A stretch of DNA of 64,000 nucleotides from Callipepla californica brunnescens (lineage: Eukaryota; Chordata; Aves; Galliformes; Odontophoridae). The position numbers and the translations under genes were made by a program. Positions 10,629 through 22,178 of the stretch are shown piece by piece (position 1 is the stretch's first letter; every line of letters starts with the position of its first letter). Where the stretch lies: positions 620,001 to 684,000 of the forward strand of contig JALIRH010000143.1 of the NCBI GenBank assembly GCA_023055505.1. The letters are read 5' to 3'. The notes beneath the pieces were generated by a model. It made no database searches. It was given only the letters and a program-made list of their open reading frames with translations, and had not been told where the DNA came from.

Positions 10629-10633
10629 CAATT

Positions 10634-11909
10634 CTAGTCTTTGAACATTATTACAGGAAGAACTCTGCTGCCTGCAGAATCCCGATCCAAAATGGGTGTT
10701 CCCAAGAGCTGGGTGACACAATGGAGGAGAAGGAGTTGGGGTAACACTTGAGGGGTTGTTTCTGTGCACAGCTTTGTGTAACAGAGTGGAATCGAGGAAT
10801 CAGAGAATCTAGAGTCAGAGAATCAGAATGGAAACTTCAAAGAAATTGCTCATTAGTGTTGTGCTTCAAAGCACACAGGTTGTTGGAACGCTGAAGGATA
10901 GAACTCCATCGTCACAGAGAGCACACGATCCCTAATTTCTACATGTAAAGTAGTGTGTTTTTAACTTTCGTCTTCGTATTCTTCCCGCAAATGAAATTCT
11001 TGAAAATGTGCTGGGTGTGGAAAAAGAAGATGGATCAATTGCAGGAAACACAGAAGATAATTTTATTTTGTTTTTTTTTTTTTCCCACAGAGCATTAGCA
11101 TTACAATGTGCAAGTCTATGAGGTCAGGTTCCCTGGGAGGTTCTTTTTGCTTGTGTAGTGCATGTGAACACTCTTTCTTCCCTGAACCATGCTGAAGAAG
11201 GTTTTGAGAAGGGTACAGCAGTGTTGGATTTCTTTTAGAAAGATTATAAACCTCAGTTGCTTCCTATATTAAATTCAGTATTAGAAATAGAATTTAAAAT
11301 GCCTGTTTTGAGGAAGAAGACCTCTAAGCATCTGTAACTTGCAGTGCTGTGATATTCTAGATCACTCAGCCCATAAGGAGTGCTGAGTGATACTGTTTAA
11401 TGCCATCATCTGTGAACTTGCTCCCTGCAAAATTTCCCTCAGAGGGAGTGAGGAAGCAAAATGTGGTTTTCTGCCCAGCAATTTCTGTTAATGCTGATTG
11501 TTTTTCTGCCCAGGACAAAATCAGGAGGACTGCAAAGGTGCTGTGAGGCCACACAGGGAGAAATTAGAAGGGCAGACCACAGCTGGAGCTTCCTCTGGCT
11601 TCTGCCATTAAAGACAGTTAAAAATGCTGTTCTAAAGATACGAGCACCTAAAGGAGAACACAGGAGAATTTCCATCCCTTACGAGATGGGGGGAAATGCA
11701 GTGAGGGAAAGGCTGAGGTATTTAGTGTCTGCTTGCCTGTATCATGTTCTGTGAGAATTCCACAATTCCTTGATTTCAGAGTACTTTGAAAGCAATTAAG
11801 GGTACTTTGTTTCTACGTTCTGTCACAATTCTATGTATTTTGACTGCTTTTCTACAATCGTAGATTCTGTTATGTTTATATGGTGATTCAGTACTTCCAG
11901 ATTCTCCAG
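10634..11909. other. Intergenic, nothing recognised
   Basis: AT-rich unique-looking sequence with poly-T tracts (for example near 11070). No coding region, RNA gene or clear repeat family was seen. Confidence 0.5.
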
Positions 11910-12650
11910 TTCTGTGATTCTGTGAATCTGCAGGGATTGGAAGGGACCTCAAGAGATCATCAAGTCCAACCCCCCCACTAAAGCAGGTTCTCTACAGTAG
12001 GTTGCAAGGGTAGACGTCCAGATGGGTCTAAATATCTCTGGAGAAGGAGACTCCACAACCTCTCTGGACATCCTGTTCCAGTGCTCCATCACCCTTACTG
12101 TGAAGAAGCTCTTCCACACGTTTGTGCAGAACTTCTAATATTCAAGTTTTAGGCCACTGCTCCTTGTTGTATCACTCCACACCAAGAAGAGCCTGGTTTC
12201 TTCCATTTGCCTCACACCTCTCTTTAGATATTTATCAGCATTCATCAGATCCCCCCTCAGTGTACTTTTCCCCAGGCTGCACAGACCAAGGTCACCCAGC
12301 CTTTCCTCATGTGAGAGATGCTCCAGGCCCTGTATCATCTTTGTGGCCCTCTGATGAACTCTTTCTAGGAGATCCCTTTCTTTTTTGAATGGAGGAGCCC
12401 AGAACTAGTCACAGTATTCTAAATGTGGCCTCACCAGGGTAGAGCAGAGGGGGAGGATCACCTCTCTTCATCTGCTGGCCATGTTCCTTTTAATGCACCC
12501 CAAGATACCATTGGCCATCTTAACCACAAGGGCACGCTGCTGACTCACAGGCAACCTGTTGTCCATCAGGACCCCCAGGTCCTTCTCTGCAGAGCTCCTC
12601 TCCAGCTGGCCATCCCCTAATCTGTACTGACAAGTGTGAGAAACACTCAG
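11910..12650 (-). mobile_element. CR1 LINE fragment, minus strand (3' part)
   Basis: It begins with the reverse complement of the CR1 tail (TTCTGTGATTCTGTGAATC), then the standard CR1 3' region: GGAAGGGACCTCAAGAGATC, the AGTCCAAC block, the antisense of the GLCSLGKSTLRGDL segment (around 12260-12300), and onward to about 12650, where CR1 homology is interrupted. It resumes at about 13745, so the two pieces are one element split by an insertion. Confidence 0.85.
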
Positions 12651-13744
12651 CTTCAATAATTTTCAGTCAGGCAAAGATCTCAGTGAAGCAGCAAAGTTTT
12701 TTTGTTCACTATTGCAATAGCGGGCGTGCACCCCCTCCTGGCAAGGGAGAAATCTTGCACTGGATCAATGAAACACTTCCTGTGGGAATACAAAAAGTAT
12801 ATTCAGAGCAGAAGCTATGGAACAGGATAAACAGCATGAGAAAAGAAGGCTGAGAACCAAGGACGCTTCCAGATGAAATGGAAAACAAGTTCAAGTCAGC
12901 TGTGGGATGGCAGACCCCAAGTGGAGGAAGAATTCATGGCTTGGAATGACTTACGGCCCTGATTGGATAAGCGCCTGTATGCGCGGTTAAGGACTGCTCT
13001 GGGGAGTATCTCGTTGACATGTAAAGGCGGGTGGGAAAGTTATAAGAGAAAACTTGTGGAAGTAGATAAGGGATGTTAAAACCTGTAATAAACGATTGGA
13101 TCGTCCACATCTGAGTCCGTGCCTCAGACACTGCAACTTCCCATTATGCACCCCCGACGCAGGTAGCTCTATTGGCTCAGTTCTCCAGGTTTACCATCCA
13201 TGCGGTGCATTTGCTAATCCATTTTTCCATACGAGGCCTATCATCAACCTATTGTTTTTAGGACCATTTTCTACATTTCTATGGATGCAGAAGGGCAGTA
13301 TTTCTTGAAGCTGTTACAACGTTTTATACTATGCCAGGCTTTCCTTACCCTGCTCTGTATATTTCCTTCTCTTTCTACATACAAAAGCCCACACCATAAA
13401 ATATTTAAAGGTTACTAAACTTCAGTTCCTGTTACGATACCTATCACATTGTGCTAGCAAGCAGAAGTTTAATTATACATTTGCATTAATTTAGCAGTCT
13501 TTCCCTTGTGCATTCCTTTGCAAAAGCTCACACTGTTCATGTTTGATCGGGGCGTGTATTGCTCAAGCATTCTGGATTAATTTCTCCTCACGGTCAGGGC
13601 ATCATATTCTTCTGTTGTGCTGCTCAGCACCTTTATTGTGGAAAACAACCTACGCAGGCATTTTTTAAGAACGTTGTAAGTTCGGTAAGGGCCTTTACCT
13701 TGGTTTTGCAAGTTTCTACTGCAGAAACACAATCTAACTGCCGT
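12651..13744. other. About 1.1-kb insertion splitting a CR1, LTR-like in part
   Basis: CR1 homology stops near 12650 and resumes near 13745 at the matching position. The inserted part contains a TAATAAACGATT signal near 13085-13096 followed by a CTGAGTCCGTGCCTCAGAC segment, which resembles the polyadenylation end of an avian LTR on the plus strand. Element ends and a target duplication could not be fixed by eye. Confidence 0.45.
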
Positions 13745-14183
13745 ACATGCAGTTATTCCATGCCAGGTGCAAGACTGTACACTTGCTCATGTTAAAGCCC
13801 ATCAGGCTCCTCCCTGCCCAGCTCTCCAGTCTGTTCAGGTCCTGCTGAATGGCAGCGCAGCCTGCCAGTGTGTCAGCCACTCCTCCCAGATTTGTAACGT
13901 CAGCAAACTTGCTGAGATTACTGACGAAGGTGCTGAACAAGAGCAGACGCAGCACTGATCCCTGAAGAACACCCCTAGGTACAGCCTTTAACCAGACTCT
14001 GCACTGCCAGTGGCAACCCTCTGAGCTCTGCCGGTCAGCCAGGTGTCAATCTACTCATCCGTCCCACACGTTCTAGGTTCCTTAACAAGGATTCTGTGGG
14101 AGATGGTGTGAAATGTTTTGCTGACCTGGATGTGCACAACATCCATGGCTCTCCCCACATCAGCAAGGCAGCTCAGAGCCTTC
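13745..14183 (-). mobile_element. CR1 LINE fragment, minus strand (continuation)
   Basis: Antisense of the CR1 RT C-terminal part: the GTGCAAGACTGTACAC block, the antisense of the FADVTNLGG-like active-site region (around 13880-13920), and the segment upstream. Joined with 11910-12650 it gives one 5'-truncated CR1. Confidence 0.85.
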
Positions 14184-14648
14184 CACTGTGAAGGTGAGAA
14201 GTGTTTGAGGAGGATTTTGTGTGGGGTGGGGGTAGAGAAAGGGCTCTGAGATAGAATAGGCTCTCAGTGCAAGTGGGGCTTTGAAAAGCCTGCCAAAGGC
14301 AGTTGAAGGTCACTGAGATTCCTTTTCAACTCCTTGTTCATATTAACCTTAGGTGGGGTTGGTGTCTGACTCGGGTACTTAGGAGATTTTGGTTAGGGTT
14401 AGGAATCTGAAAAAGAAAGGACTGCCCGTGCAAGACGACTTGAGGTGGGGAGCATTGGATGAGTATTTCAGTAGGGGCTGGGAGTAGGATTAGGCTTTGG
14501 AGAGATGTAAAGCTTAGACTCCCTTAGTGTGTGGCATTGTGCAAGCCCCAACACAGCTAGTTAGTGGACACTACGAGACTTCTGCTGTGAATAACTTTTA
14601 GTTTGAGCCATAGAAGGTATAGTTGTTGTACTTGGGCACTGACGAGGG
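14184..14648. other. Intergenic, nothing recognised
   Basis: No gene was seen. It contains two adjacent TTAGGG-like units near 14391-14402, too few to call a telomeric repeat. Confidence 0.5.
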
Positions 14649-14945
14649 TTTCATAGAATTACTGGATGGCTTGGGTTAAATGCAAATTTCTAGATCCTCC
14701 TGTCTCAAGGCCCCTGCCATGGTCCCTATCCAAGCTGGCCTTGAACACCTTTGGGGCTGAGTTTCCAGCAGCTTCTCTGCACAGCCAGTGCGAGCACTTC
14801 TTCACCCTCTGAGTTAAAAAAACAAACAAAACTCCTAACATCGAATCTATATCTCCTGGTTTAAAACCATTATCCCTTGTCCCATCCTTGTCAGACCATG
14901 TCTCCCCTGTCTGTAAGCTCCCTTCAAAGTACAGTACTACAGGTG
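14649..14945 (-). mobile_element. Old CR1 fragment, minus strand
   Basis: It starts with TTTCATAGAATTACTGGATGG-like tail sequence and continues with the antisense of a diverged CR1 3' region (CCTTGAACACC, then TTCTTCACC). More diverged than the other CR1 copies here. Confidence 0.7.
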
Positions 14946-15659
14946 GGACTTCACAAGGGAAGGGGGACAATCCCCACCCTCACCCAGTTGCCACCCCTCT
15001 GCTGATGCAGCAGGGATGCAGTACACACCCCATCGTCCTCCTCCTCCTCCTTGGTCTCTGCTGGCTCCCCTGGAACCTTGAGCCCCTCTTGGGGTCCCGG
15101 CCCAGAGCAGCTCTCTGAGGCCTCGTCCAGCACCAACATGGGGAAAGGGGGTGGCCATGGTCTGAGTGAGGGGAACAAAAGGGAGGAGAGGGAGTTGTGG
15201 GTTGAATGATCCATCAGGCATGGAGACCCCCGGCCACATACCACTTCCAGCTCCTCCTCCAGAATCTCACAGAAATATCCCAAATGACAGCCCCATGAGA
15301 CCCCCATTTCCCCCTCTTCCCACTCAGGCTCTCACAGCTTCAGGAGAACACCTCCATATCCCTACGGCTCCCCCTAAGTCCCCATAACACCCTCAGAACC
15401 ACCACCCGGCCTTATTTGCAGTCTGGAGCTGTTCCTTGCAGTAGCTACTGCCCACATCTCACAGACCTCATCAGAGCCCCCATGTGCACTCAGCTGTGCC
15501 CTCACAACACCTCCTGGCAGCAGGGCAGTGTTCAGGAGCATCTCCCTGTCTGCAGGTACCAAACAGCAAATCAGACAAACAGTGATGTGACCAGCAAAGT
15601 GATTCGGGTGCTGCCTGTAGGCAGAGGGAGTGGGCATGGGAAGTTTATAAGGTTCCTGG
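14946..15659. other. Unassigned, proline- and serine-codon-rich sequence
   Basis: Overlapping open frames occur on both strands (for example 14951-15307 minus, with an acidic ETKEEEEDD stretch). No family was recognised and no exon boundaries are convincing. It could hold exons of an unrecognised gene or be non-coding. Confidence 0.35.
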
Positions 15660-15915
15660 CAGGACCTTGATGTGCAGATGGACAGTCGGCTGAATGTGAG
15701 CCAACAGCACACTCAGGTGGCCAAGAAGGCCAGTGGCATCCTGGCCTGGATCAGGGATGGAGTAGTGAGCAGGACTAGGGAGGTAATCCCTTTTCTTGGC
15801 ACTGGTGAGGCCCCACCTCAAGTACTGTAATCAGTTTTGGGCACCTCAACACAGAAAGGACACTGAGGTACTAGAGCAGGTCCGAAGAAAGGCAACAAGG
15901 CTGGTGAAGGGCCTT
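15660..15915 (+). mobile_element. CR1 LINE fragment, plus strand
   Basis: Matches CR1 from the GACCTTGATGTGCAGATGG segment through GTGGCCAAGAAGGCC to GGCAACAAGGCTGGTGAAGG. It then stops abruptly where an antisense ERV fragment region begins. Confidence 0.85.
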
Positions 15916-16028
15916 GTGATGGTTTTATGACTGAATCCAGGGTCACGTCACATTGCCACCACAGCATATTTTCTCAAATAATGGATGATGCCGCTTTCCA
16001 TAGCAGTCCATTTCTTTTTCTCAGGCAT

Positions 16029-17112
16029 CAGTCCAAGTCCACTTGAGCCACCTTAACTTTGGACATCTACCTGATGGTTATTTTGTTGTTCTTCAGTAGC
16101 TTGATTCTTGGGCACATGAGCATCTACTTGACACACCTTTACAACCATATTCTTTATTCAAGCAGCAATGTCTCTCCACAGTTCAGCAGCCCAAATAGGT
16201 TTACTCTTCCATTGCCAGCCATTTTGTTCCCATTGCTGTGCCCACCCCCATAACGCATTTGCCACCATCCATGAGTCAGTGTGAAGATAAAGCACTGGCC
16301 ACCTCTCTCGTTCAGCAATGTCTAAGGCCAGCTGGAGAACCTTTACCTCTGAGAACCCTCTTAATTCTCCTTCTCCTTCAGTGGCCTCTGCAACTCGTCG
16401 TATGGAGCTCCACACAGCAGCCTTCCATCTGTGGTGCTTCCGCACAATATGACACGATCCATCTGTGAACACGGCAAATTTATTTTCATTGTCTGGTAGC
16501 TCATTGTATAGTAATGCCTCTTTAACACTTGGTACCTCCTCTGCTGGTGTTGTTCCAAACTTTTTCCCTTCAGGCCAGTCCATGATCACCTCCAGGATTC
16601 CTGGATGACTGAGGCTCCCCATCCGAGCTCGCTGTGTAATCAGCGCAATCCACTTACTCCAGGTGGCATCAATAGCATGATGGGTGGAAGGAACCTTTCC
16701 TTTGAACATCCAGTTCAGCACCGGCAATCGAGGTGCCAGAAGGAGCCGAATTTCAGTACCGATTACTTTGGAAGCAGCCTGAACCCCCTCGTATGCATCT
16801 AAGATTTCCTTCTCAGTTGGAGTGTAGCGCTCCTCAGACCCCCTGTACGCTCAACTCCAGAACCCAAGGGGTCGGCCTCTGGTCTCTCCAGAAGCTCTTT
16901 GCCACAAACTCCAAGTGGGACCTTCCTTTCCAGCAGCAGTGTAGAGGATGTTCTTTACATCCTGTCCCATCCGCACTGGCCCCGGGGCCACAGCACGGGC
17001 TATCTCCTGCTTAATTTGCTCAAAGGCCTGCTGCTGCTCAGGGCCCCACACGAAATCCTTCTTCTTCCGCCTCACCTGATAAAGGGGGCTCACAATGAGG
17101 CTGTAGTTTGGG
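16029..17112 (-). pseudogene. Antisense ERV-L-like pol fragment (RT end to RNase H)
   Basis: On the minus strand this reads as pol of the same family as the two proviruses here: from PNYSLIVSPLY (RT thumb/connection) at the high-coordinate end, through LGPVRMGQDVKNILYTAAG, to RNase H with FTDGSCHIV (about 16464-16490) and LHTDSWMVANALWGW (about 16240-16284), ending near 16029 at the RNase H/integrase border. It carries an in-frame stop after GFWS near 16850 and has no LTR, 5' or integrase part. It is a dead fragment. The bases before it (15916-16028) are not recognised, apart from a start resembling the LTR tip TGT.ATGGTTTTATGA. Confidence 0.88.
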
Positions 17113-20100
17113 AAATTGATAAATTTGGGACAGGTTTCTTGAAGTTTGTCGCATTCTCTGAGTGAGAAGCTTATTTTCTGCTGTCAAAGCTAGCAGTACT
17201 TTGTCACTCCTGAAATGCTAAAAGGTGTTTTCAGGTGCTTTCAGCCCTTTTTGTGCAGTTGTCTTTGCCCTGCATTTTCTACAGCTAAGTTTAGAATCTC
17301 TGTGTATGTGTAAATATAATCAGGAATGTTTCCATTGTAGTCAGATTCTGTGTCATTGCTTTCTCCCTCACTGGGAAGCCAACCTCCAAGGTTCTGAACA
17401 TCTGCTGCCACGTAGCAGAATGGCAGCACTGGTGTCAGAGAGTTATAGTGGTGCTGGAATTAAGGACAACTATGTTCCAGCATTTGGCAACGTGTTCTCA
17501 TCAGTCATTCAGCTGCTAATACGTTCCTGCATCTGAATCTTAACGAGGAGGAGAGTGATGGGCTAAAAACCTGTCCTGAGGTACATCTAGTTATCTACAA
17601 TTGTCTCGTATAAGGTCAAGCGAAGATCAATTGAAAAGAGTTCTCCCAAAAGTCGCATTGCAGATTTAGTACAATTTTCTGTGAATGATTAGAGATCTTT
17701 TGAAGTCCCTGTCCCCTGTTTCCAGGAACCATTCCTACACATTCTACCATCACAAAGGGTGTGTTCAAGTTACCGTTAGTAATTAGGATTGTGTCTATAA
17801 AACATTGCAAATCATTTTATCAGCTTCTGTACAGATTAAACTAGCTACCATAGAAAGCATACTGTTCCATTTCCATTATTAAAGAAAAATCTAGGGGCAT
17901 TTCCATTATTAAAGCAGAATCTAGTTCCACACTGTGAGAAATAAAATGATTAAAAAAAAAAAACAGAAGACTGTTAAAGTCATATAAGGTCTGTAAAGTC
18001 TTATATAGTCTATAAAGTTGCTGTTGAAGTTGCTGTGTAAAGGTTCGCCATACTTTATTCACTACATCTCACCTTTGTCTACTCTGCATTATAGTTGATA
18101 AATAGCAAGAAATGTGAAAAGAGCTGGAATCCCTATTTGATAAGACAAATTTCTTCACAGCCAAGATACAGAGTTGAATGAACACCAACAGACCTGATAC
18201 AAGATCTTTTATAATGGTGGCAAAATTTAGTCCCAGAACAATCCAGCTTCTGTCAGAACGTTTAGCAAACTTTCTATCATTGCTAATTGTCTCTGGACCG
18301 GATTCAAAATTGTTTCCAAAAGTGTATGCATGCATTAAGTTGTATATACATTTTTCCTTTGAAAAAGCCATACCTGTACAGGTGATTTCTGACAGTTTGA
18401 AAATGTAATTTGACCACTGTGTAAAAAGTAAGTCCTGTTAGAATTCAAAATGTAGCTTATTACCAGATTTGTTATCGGCTGCTGTGTGGCTAAGGAGTAC
18501 GCCAAGATACTTGGCTTTCTTTATGAGGATAGATACCGTTCCCACACTGAACCAATTCCTGTTTCTTTGTGCATACTCCATGACACTGAAGTCTACTACT
18601 CAAACTCCTTTAATGTTTAATGTGTAATACTTACATTTCCCATGTCTGTTTAAATGACACTTTCAACTGTCCTACTCAAGAACTGATTCTACAGTAGAAA
18701 TGATGGACAGCAGAATAGCTGGGATCTCTCAACTCTAGGCAACTTGTGAGAATCTTCTGACATCAAAATGTGACGTCAATATCACGTTGTTTTTATGAAA
18801 TTACTATTCTAAAACAAACATTTTTTTGTACAATTCTATCAGGAATTGTTGATATTTCCAATGTGAATTCTGTTATCTCAGAAGATTATCTTTGAGTGTT
18901 GAGCAAATTCAAAGCTGACAGTCTGAACTGGTCTTATGGCAGCAAATGTACAGAGATCACCAGAGAAAGGAGACACTGTGGGGAATGAAGTCTGCACGGA
19001 TATTTCTTGGTCTAGTTAAGCAGCTCTAGTTCACCTCTTCTGGGTCCAGCATCTCTCCAGTGGTGTCAGTGTAATGTGTAATATGCGGGAGCTGATGCCG
19101 AATCGCTAGGAAGCTGACCTGTGTTAGTAATGACCCACCATTCTGGTTTCTGTCCCACCCATCTTACAAACTCTTCAATCTAAGACAAATGGGAGGTGTG
19201 ATAGAGGTAAGAATTGGCATTGAGGGAGGTAGGTAATGGTGAAGAGAAAGTGTGCACATTGTAAGCAACGTTGCTGGTGCCAATGAGGAGGCTGAATTTC
19301 TTTTTCTGATTGTTTCTTACATTGATATTCATCTTCAATTTGAAGACATTGTTAAGCATGACTGTGTGCCTCAGTCTGCAACTCCTGGCTGCAGGTGTCC
19401 AAAGAGCTATTGTCTGATTTTCACACTGCCGTGATCTGCGGGCAAAGGGTAAGGAGAAGGATGCATCAGAGGATCATTTCTTCTGACTGAAGTGAGAGAA
19501 TGGTTCTGTGGGTACGTGGAGGGCTTTCAGCAGCAACATCGGCTTACAACAGCTTTCAGTGCTCAAGGAGCCATGAGTGCAATTCTGAAGGAAAGGACGG
19601 CAGTTTGTTTCAAAATTAGGGGTCAAATGGAGAAACATCAAGGCCACCTCAGCCTTTATGTTGGTGTCAAGATATTTCTTGTATTCGTGACTCAGTACTC
19701 CATAACATACTGCATGTATTTCTAAAAAATACAAAGAAGATATAGGAGTGCATTCTCCCTGCAAAGCACTGAGCTTCGTGCAACTCCCATGGGCAGTGAG
19801 TTAAAAACACAGCCCAAAGCGTGAATCCAGGGTAAATACCAGATGCAGAGAATAAAAGATATGCATTGTTCTCTCCTTCATCTGGACACCTGCAGTTTCA
19901 CGGCTACTTTCCAGTTATTTGTGTCGACATTATGTCATACTCAGCTTTTTTTCTTGCCTTTCCACTGATGCTCCCTCTGGGGCAGATTGTTTTTGCCTGT
20001 GTTCAGAGGGAAAAGTATTTTCATCTTTTTTTTTTTTTTTCTTTTCTTACAGTTTGTACAACTTTGTGACATGGGTGCCATTTCTGTTTTTCCCTGTCTT

Positions 20101-20269
20101 CCATTTTCTGTGCGTGCTCCTTGTGTTTTCTTCCATGCTTCCATGGAACGATGTTAGGTGATATTTTGAGCTCTTATCTAACATTACATGAGGTACAGAG
20201 CAGACAGGGGAGGCAAAACAGAGACTTACCCCTTTTCCTAAATTCCACACTCATTACTTAGACACAGAA
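17113..20269. other. AT-rich intergenic sequence, nothing recognised
   Basis: Only short open frames on either strand, none with a recognisable domain. It contains poly-A and poly-T tracts (for example 17952-17963 and 20027-20040). No RNA gene or repeat family was identified. Confidence 0.5.
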
Positions 20270-21870
20270 TTGCAGAATCACAGAATTGTAGGGGTAGGAA
20301 GGGATCTCTAGATCATCTGGTCCAACCCCCCTGCCAAACCAGCTCCCTAGACCAGGTTGCACAGGTAGGCGTCCAGGCGGGTCCTGAACGTCTCCAGAGA
20401 AGGAGTCTCCACCACCTCTCTGTTCCAGTTCCATGCCCCTCACTGTGAAGAATTTCCCATGCACATTTGCGTGGAACTTCCTATGTCTCAGTTTGTGGCC
20501 ATTTCCCCTTGCCCTATCACCACTCACTGCTGAGAAGAGTCCAGCCTCGTCCCTTGGCTTCCTGCTCCTTATAGACGTGGATCAGATCCCCTTTGAGTCT
20601 TCTTTTCTCAAGGCTGAACAGTCCCAGGTCTCTCAGCCTCTCCTCATAAGAGAGGTGTTCTACACCCTTTATCATCTCTCTAGACCTCCGCTAGACTCTT
20701 TTTGAGATCACTGTCTTTTTTGTAGTGGGGAGCCCAGAACTGGACACAGTGCTCCAGATGAGGCCTCACCAGGGCAGTGTAGAGGGGGAGGATCACCTCC
20801 CTCTACCTGCCTTTATCATCTCTCTAGACCTCCGCTAGACTCTTTTTGAGATCACTGTCTTTTTTGTAGTGGGGAGCCCAGAACTGGACACAGTGCTCCA
20901 GATGAGGCCTCACCAGGGCAGTGTAGAGGGGGAGGATCACCTCCCTCTACCTGCCTTTATCATCTCTCTAGACCTCCGCTAGACTCTTTTTGAGATCACT
21001 GTCTTTTTTGTAGTGGGGAGCCCAGAACTGGACACAGTGCTCCAGATGAGGCCTCACCAGGGCAGTGTAGAGGGGGAGGATCACCTCCCTCTACCTGCCT
21101 CCCTCTACCTACCTCTTCTTTTCTCAAGGCTGAACAGTCCCAGGTCTCTCAGCCTCTCCTCATAAGAGAGGTAACACCCTTTATCATCTCTCTAGACCTC
21201 CGCTAGACTCTTTTTGAGATCACTGTCTTTTTTGTAGTGGGGAGCCCAGAACTGGACACAGTGCTCCAGATGAGGCCTCACCAGGGCAGTGTAGAGGGGG
21301 AGGATCACCTCCCTCTACCTGCTGGCCACACTCTTTTTAATGCATCCCAGAATGCCACTGGCCCTCTTGGCCACGAGGGGACACTGCTGGCTCATGGTCA
21401 ACCTGTCGTCCACCAGGACGCCCAGGTCAATTTCCTCAGAGCTCCTCTCCAGCAGCTCATCCCCCAGCCTGTACTGGTGTGTGCAATTATTCCTCCCTAG
21501 GTGCAAGACTCTATGCTTGCTCTTGTTAAATTTCATCTGGTTCCTTTCTGCCCAGCTCTCCAGCGTGTCCAGGTCTTGCTGAATGGCAGCACAGCCTTCA
21601 GGCGTGTCAGCTGTTCCTCCCAGCTTTGTATCATCAGCAAACTTGCTGAGGGTGGACTCTATCCCCTCATCAAGGTCATTGATGAAGATGTTGAACAGCA
21701 TCCAGCACGGACCCCTGAGGAACACCACTAAGTACAGGCCTGCAACTGGACTCTGCACCACCGATCACAACCCTCTGAGCTCTGCCACTCAGCCAGTTCT
21801 CAACCCACTGCACTGCCCACTCATCTATTCCACATTTCCTCAACTTCGTTATAAGGATGCTGTGGGAGAC
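20270..21870 (-). mobile_element. CR1 LINE, minus strand, with internal amplification
   Basis: CR1 tail in reverse complement (AATTGCAGAATCACAGAATTG) at the left end, then 3' region and RT part up to about 21870. On the minus strand the RT segment 21315-21761 is open and includes [20 protein letters not shown] and FADDTKLGG. The region 20667-21322 holds repeated copies of one CR1 segment (see the next entry), which makes this copy longer than a plain CR1. 5'-truncated and not mobile. Confidence 0.9.
20667..21322. repeat. Tandem repeat of a 144-bp CR1 segment, four copies
   Basis: The segment starting CTTTATCATCTCTCTAGACC and ending CCCTCTACCTGC starts at 20667, 20811, 20955 and, after an extra partial copy of the upstream CR1 stretch, at 21179. 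The first two steps are exactly 144 bp and the units look identical, so the amplification is recent (or an assembly effect). Confidence 0.88.
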
Positions 21871-21879
21871 AGTGAGGCA

Positions 21880-22178
21880 AGGTAGGGATCAACCTCTTCT
21901 CCCAGGTAACTAGTTGTAGAACAGGGGGGAATGGCCCAAGTTGTGCCAGGGGATGTTCATTTTGGATATTAGGAAAAAAAATATTTTCAGAAAGAGTAGT
22001 TAACCACTGCAACAGGTTGCCCAGGGAAGTGGTGAAGTCACCATCCCTGGCGGTGTTTAAGGAAAAAGTAGATGCAGTACATAGGACCATGGTGTAGTGG
22101 GCAGTATTGGTGATAGGTGGACAGTTGGACTAGATGATCTTGGAGGTCTTTTCCACCCTTAATGATTCTATGATTCTT
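21880..22178 (+). mobile_element. CR1 LINE 3' end, plus strand
   Basis: Starts near GGTAGGGATCAACCTCTTC and runs through AACCACTGCAACAGGTTGC to the tail AATGATTCTATGATTCT. It lies head-to-head with the preceding minus-strand CR1, forming an inverted pair. Confidence 0.85.

Larger units (their letters stand above)
5754..10633 (+). mobile_element. Young ERV-L-like provirus with mosaic structure
   Basis: Complete provirus outline: target duplication CAATT (5754-5758 and 10629-10633), 574-bp LTRs at 5759-6332 and 10055-10628, a Lys-type primer site, a Gag-like coiled-coil ORF, a long Pol ORF and a purine tract. There is no env: only 114 bp separate the pol stop from the 3' LTR. The LTRs differ at only two positions (near 5957 C/A and 6308 A/G), about 0.35%, so insertion was recent. 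A 5-bp duplication fits ERV-L-type integrases. Protease and the RT N-terminus carry a net 120-codon in-frame deletion compared with the provirus at 43-49 kb, and most of capsid is missing, so this copy should not be autonomous. The recent insertion implies proteins supplied in trans. Confidence 0.9.
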
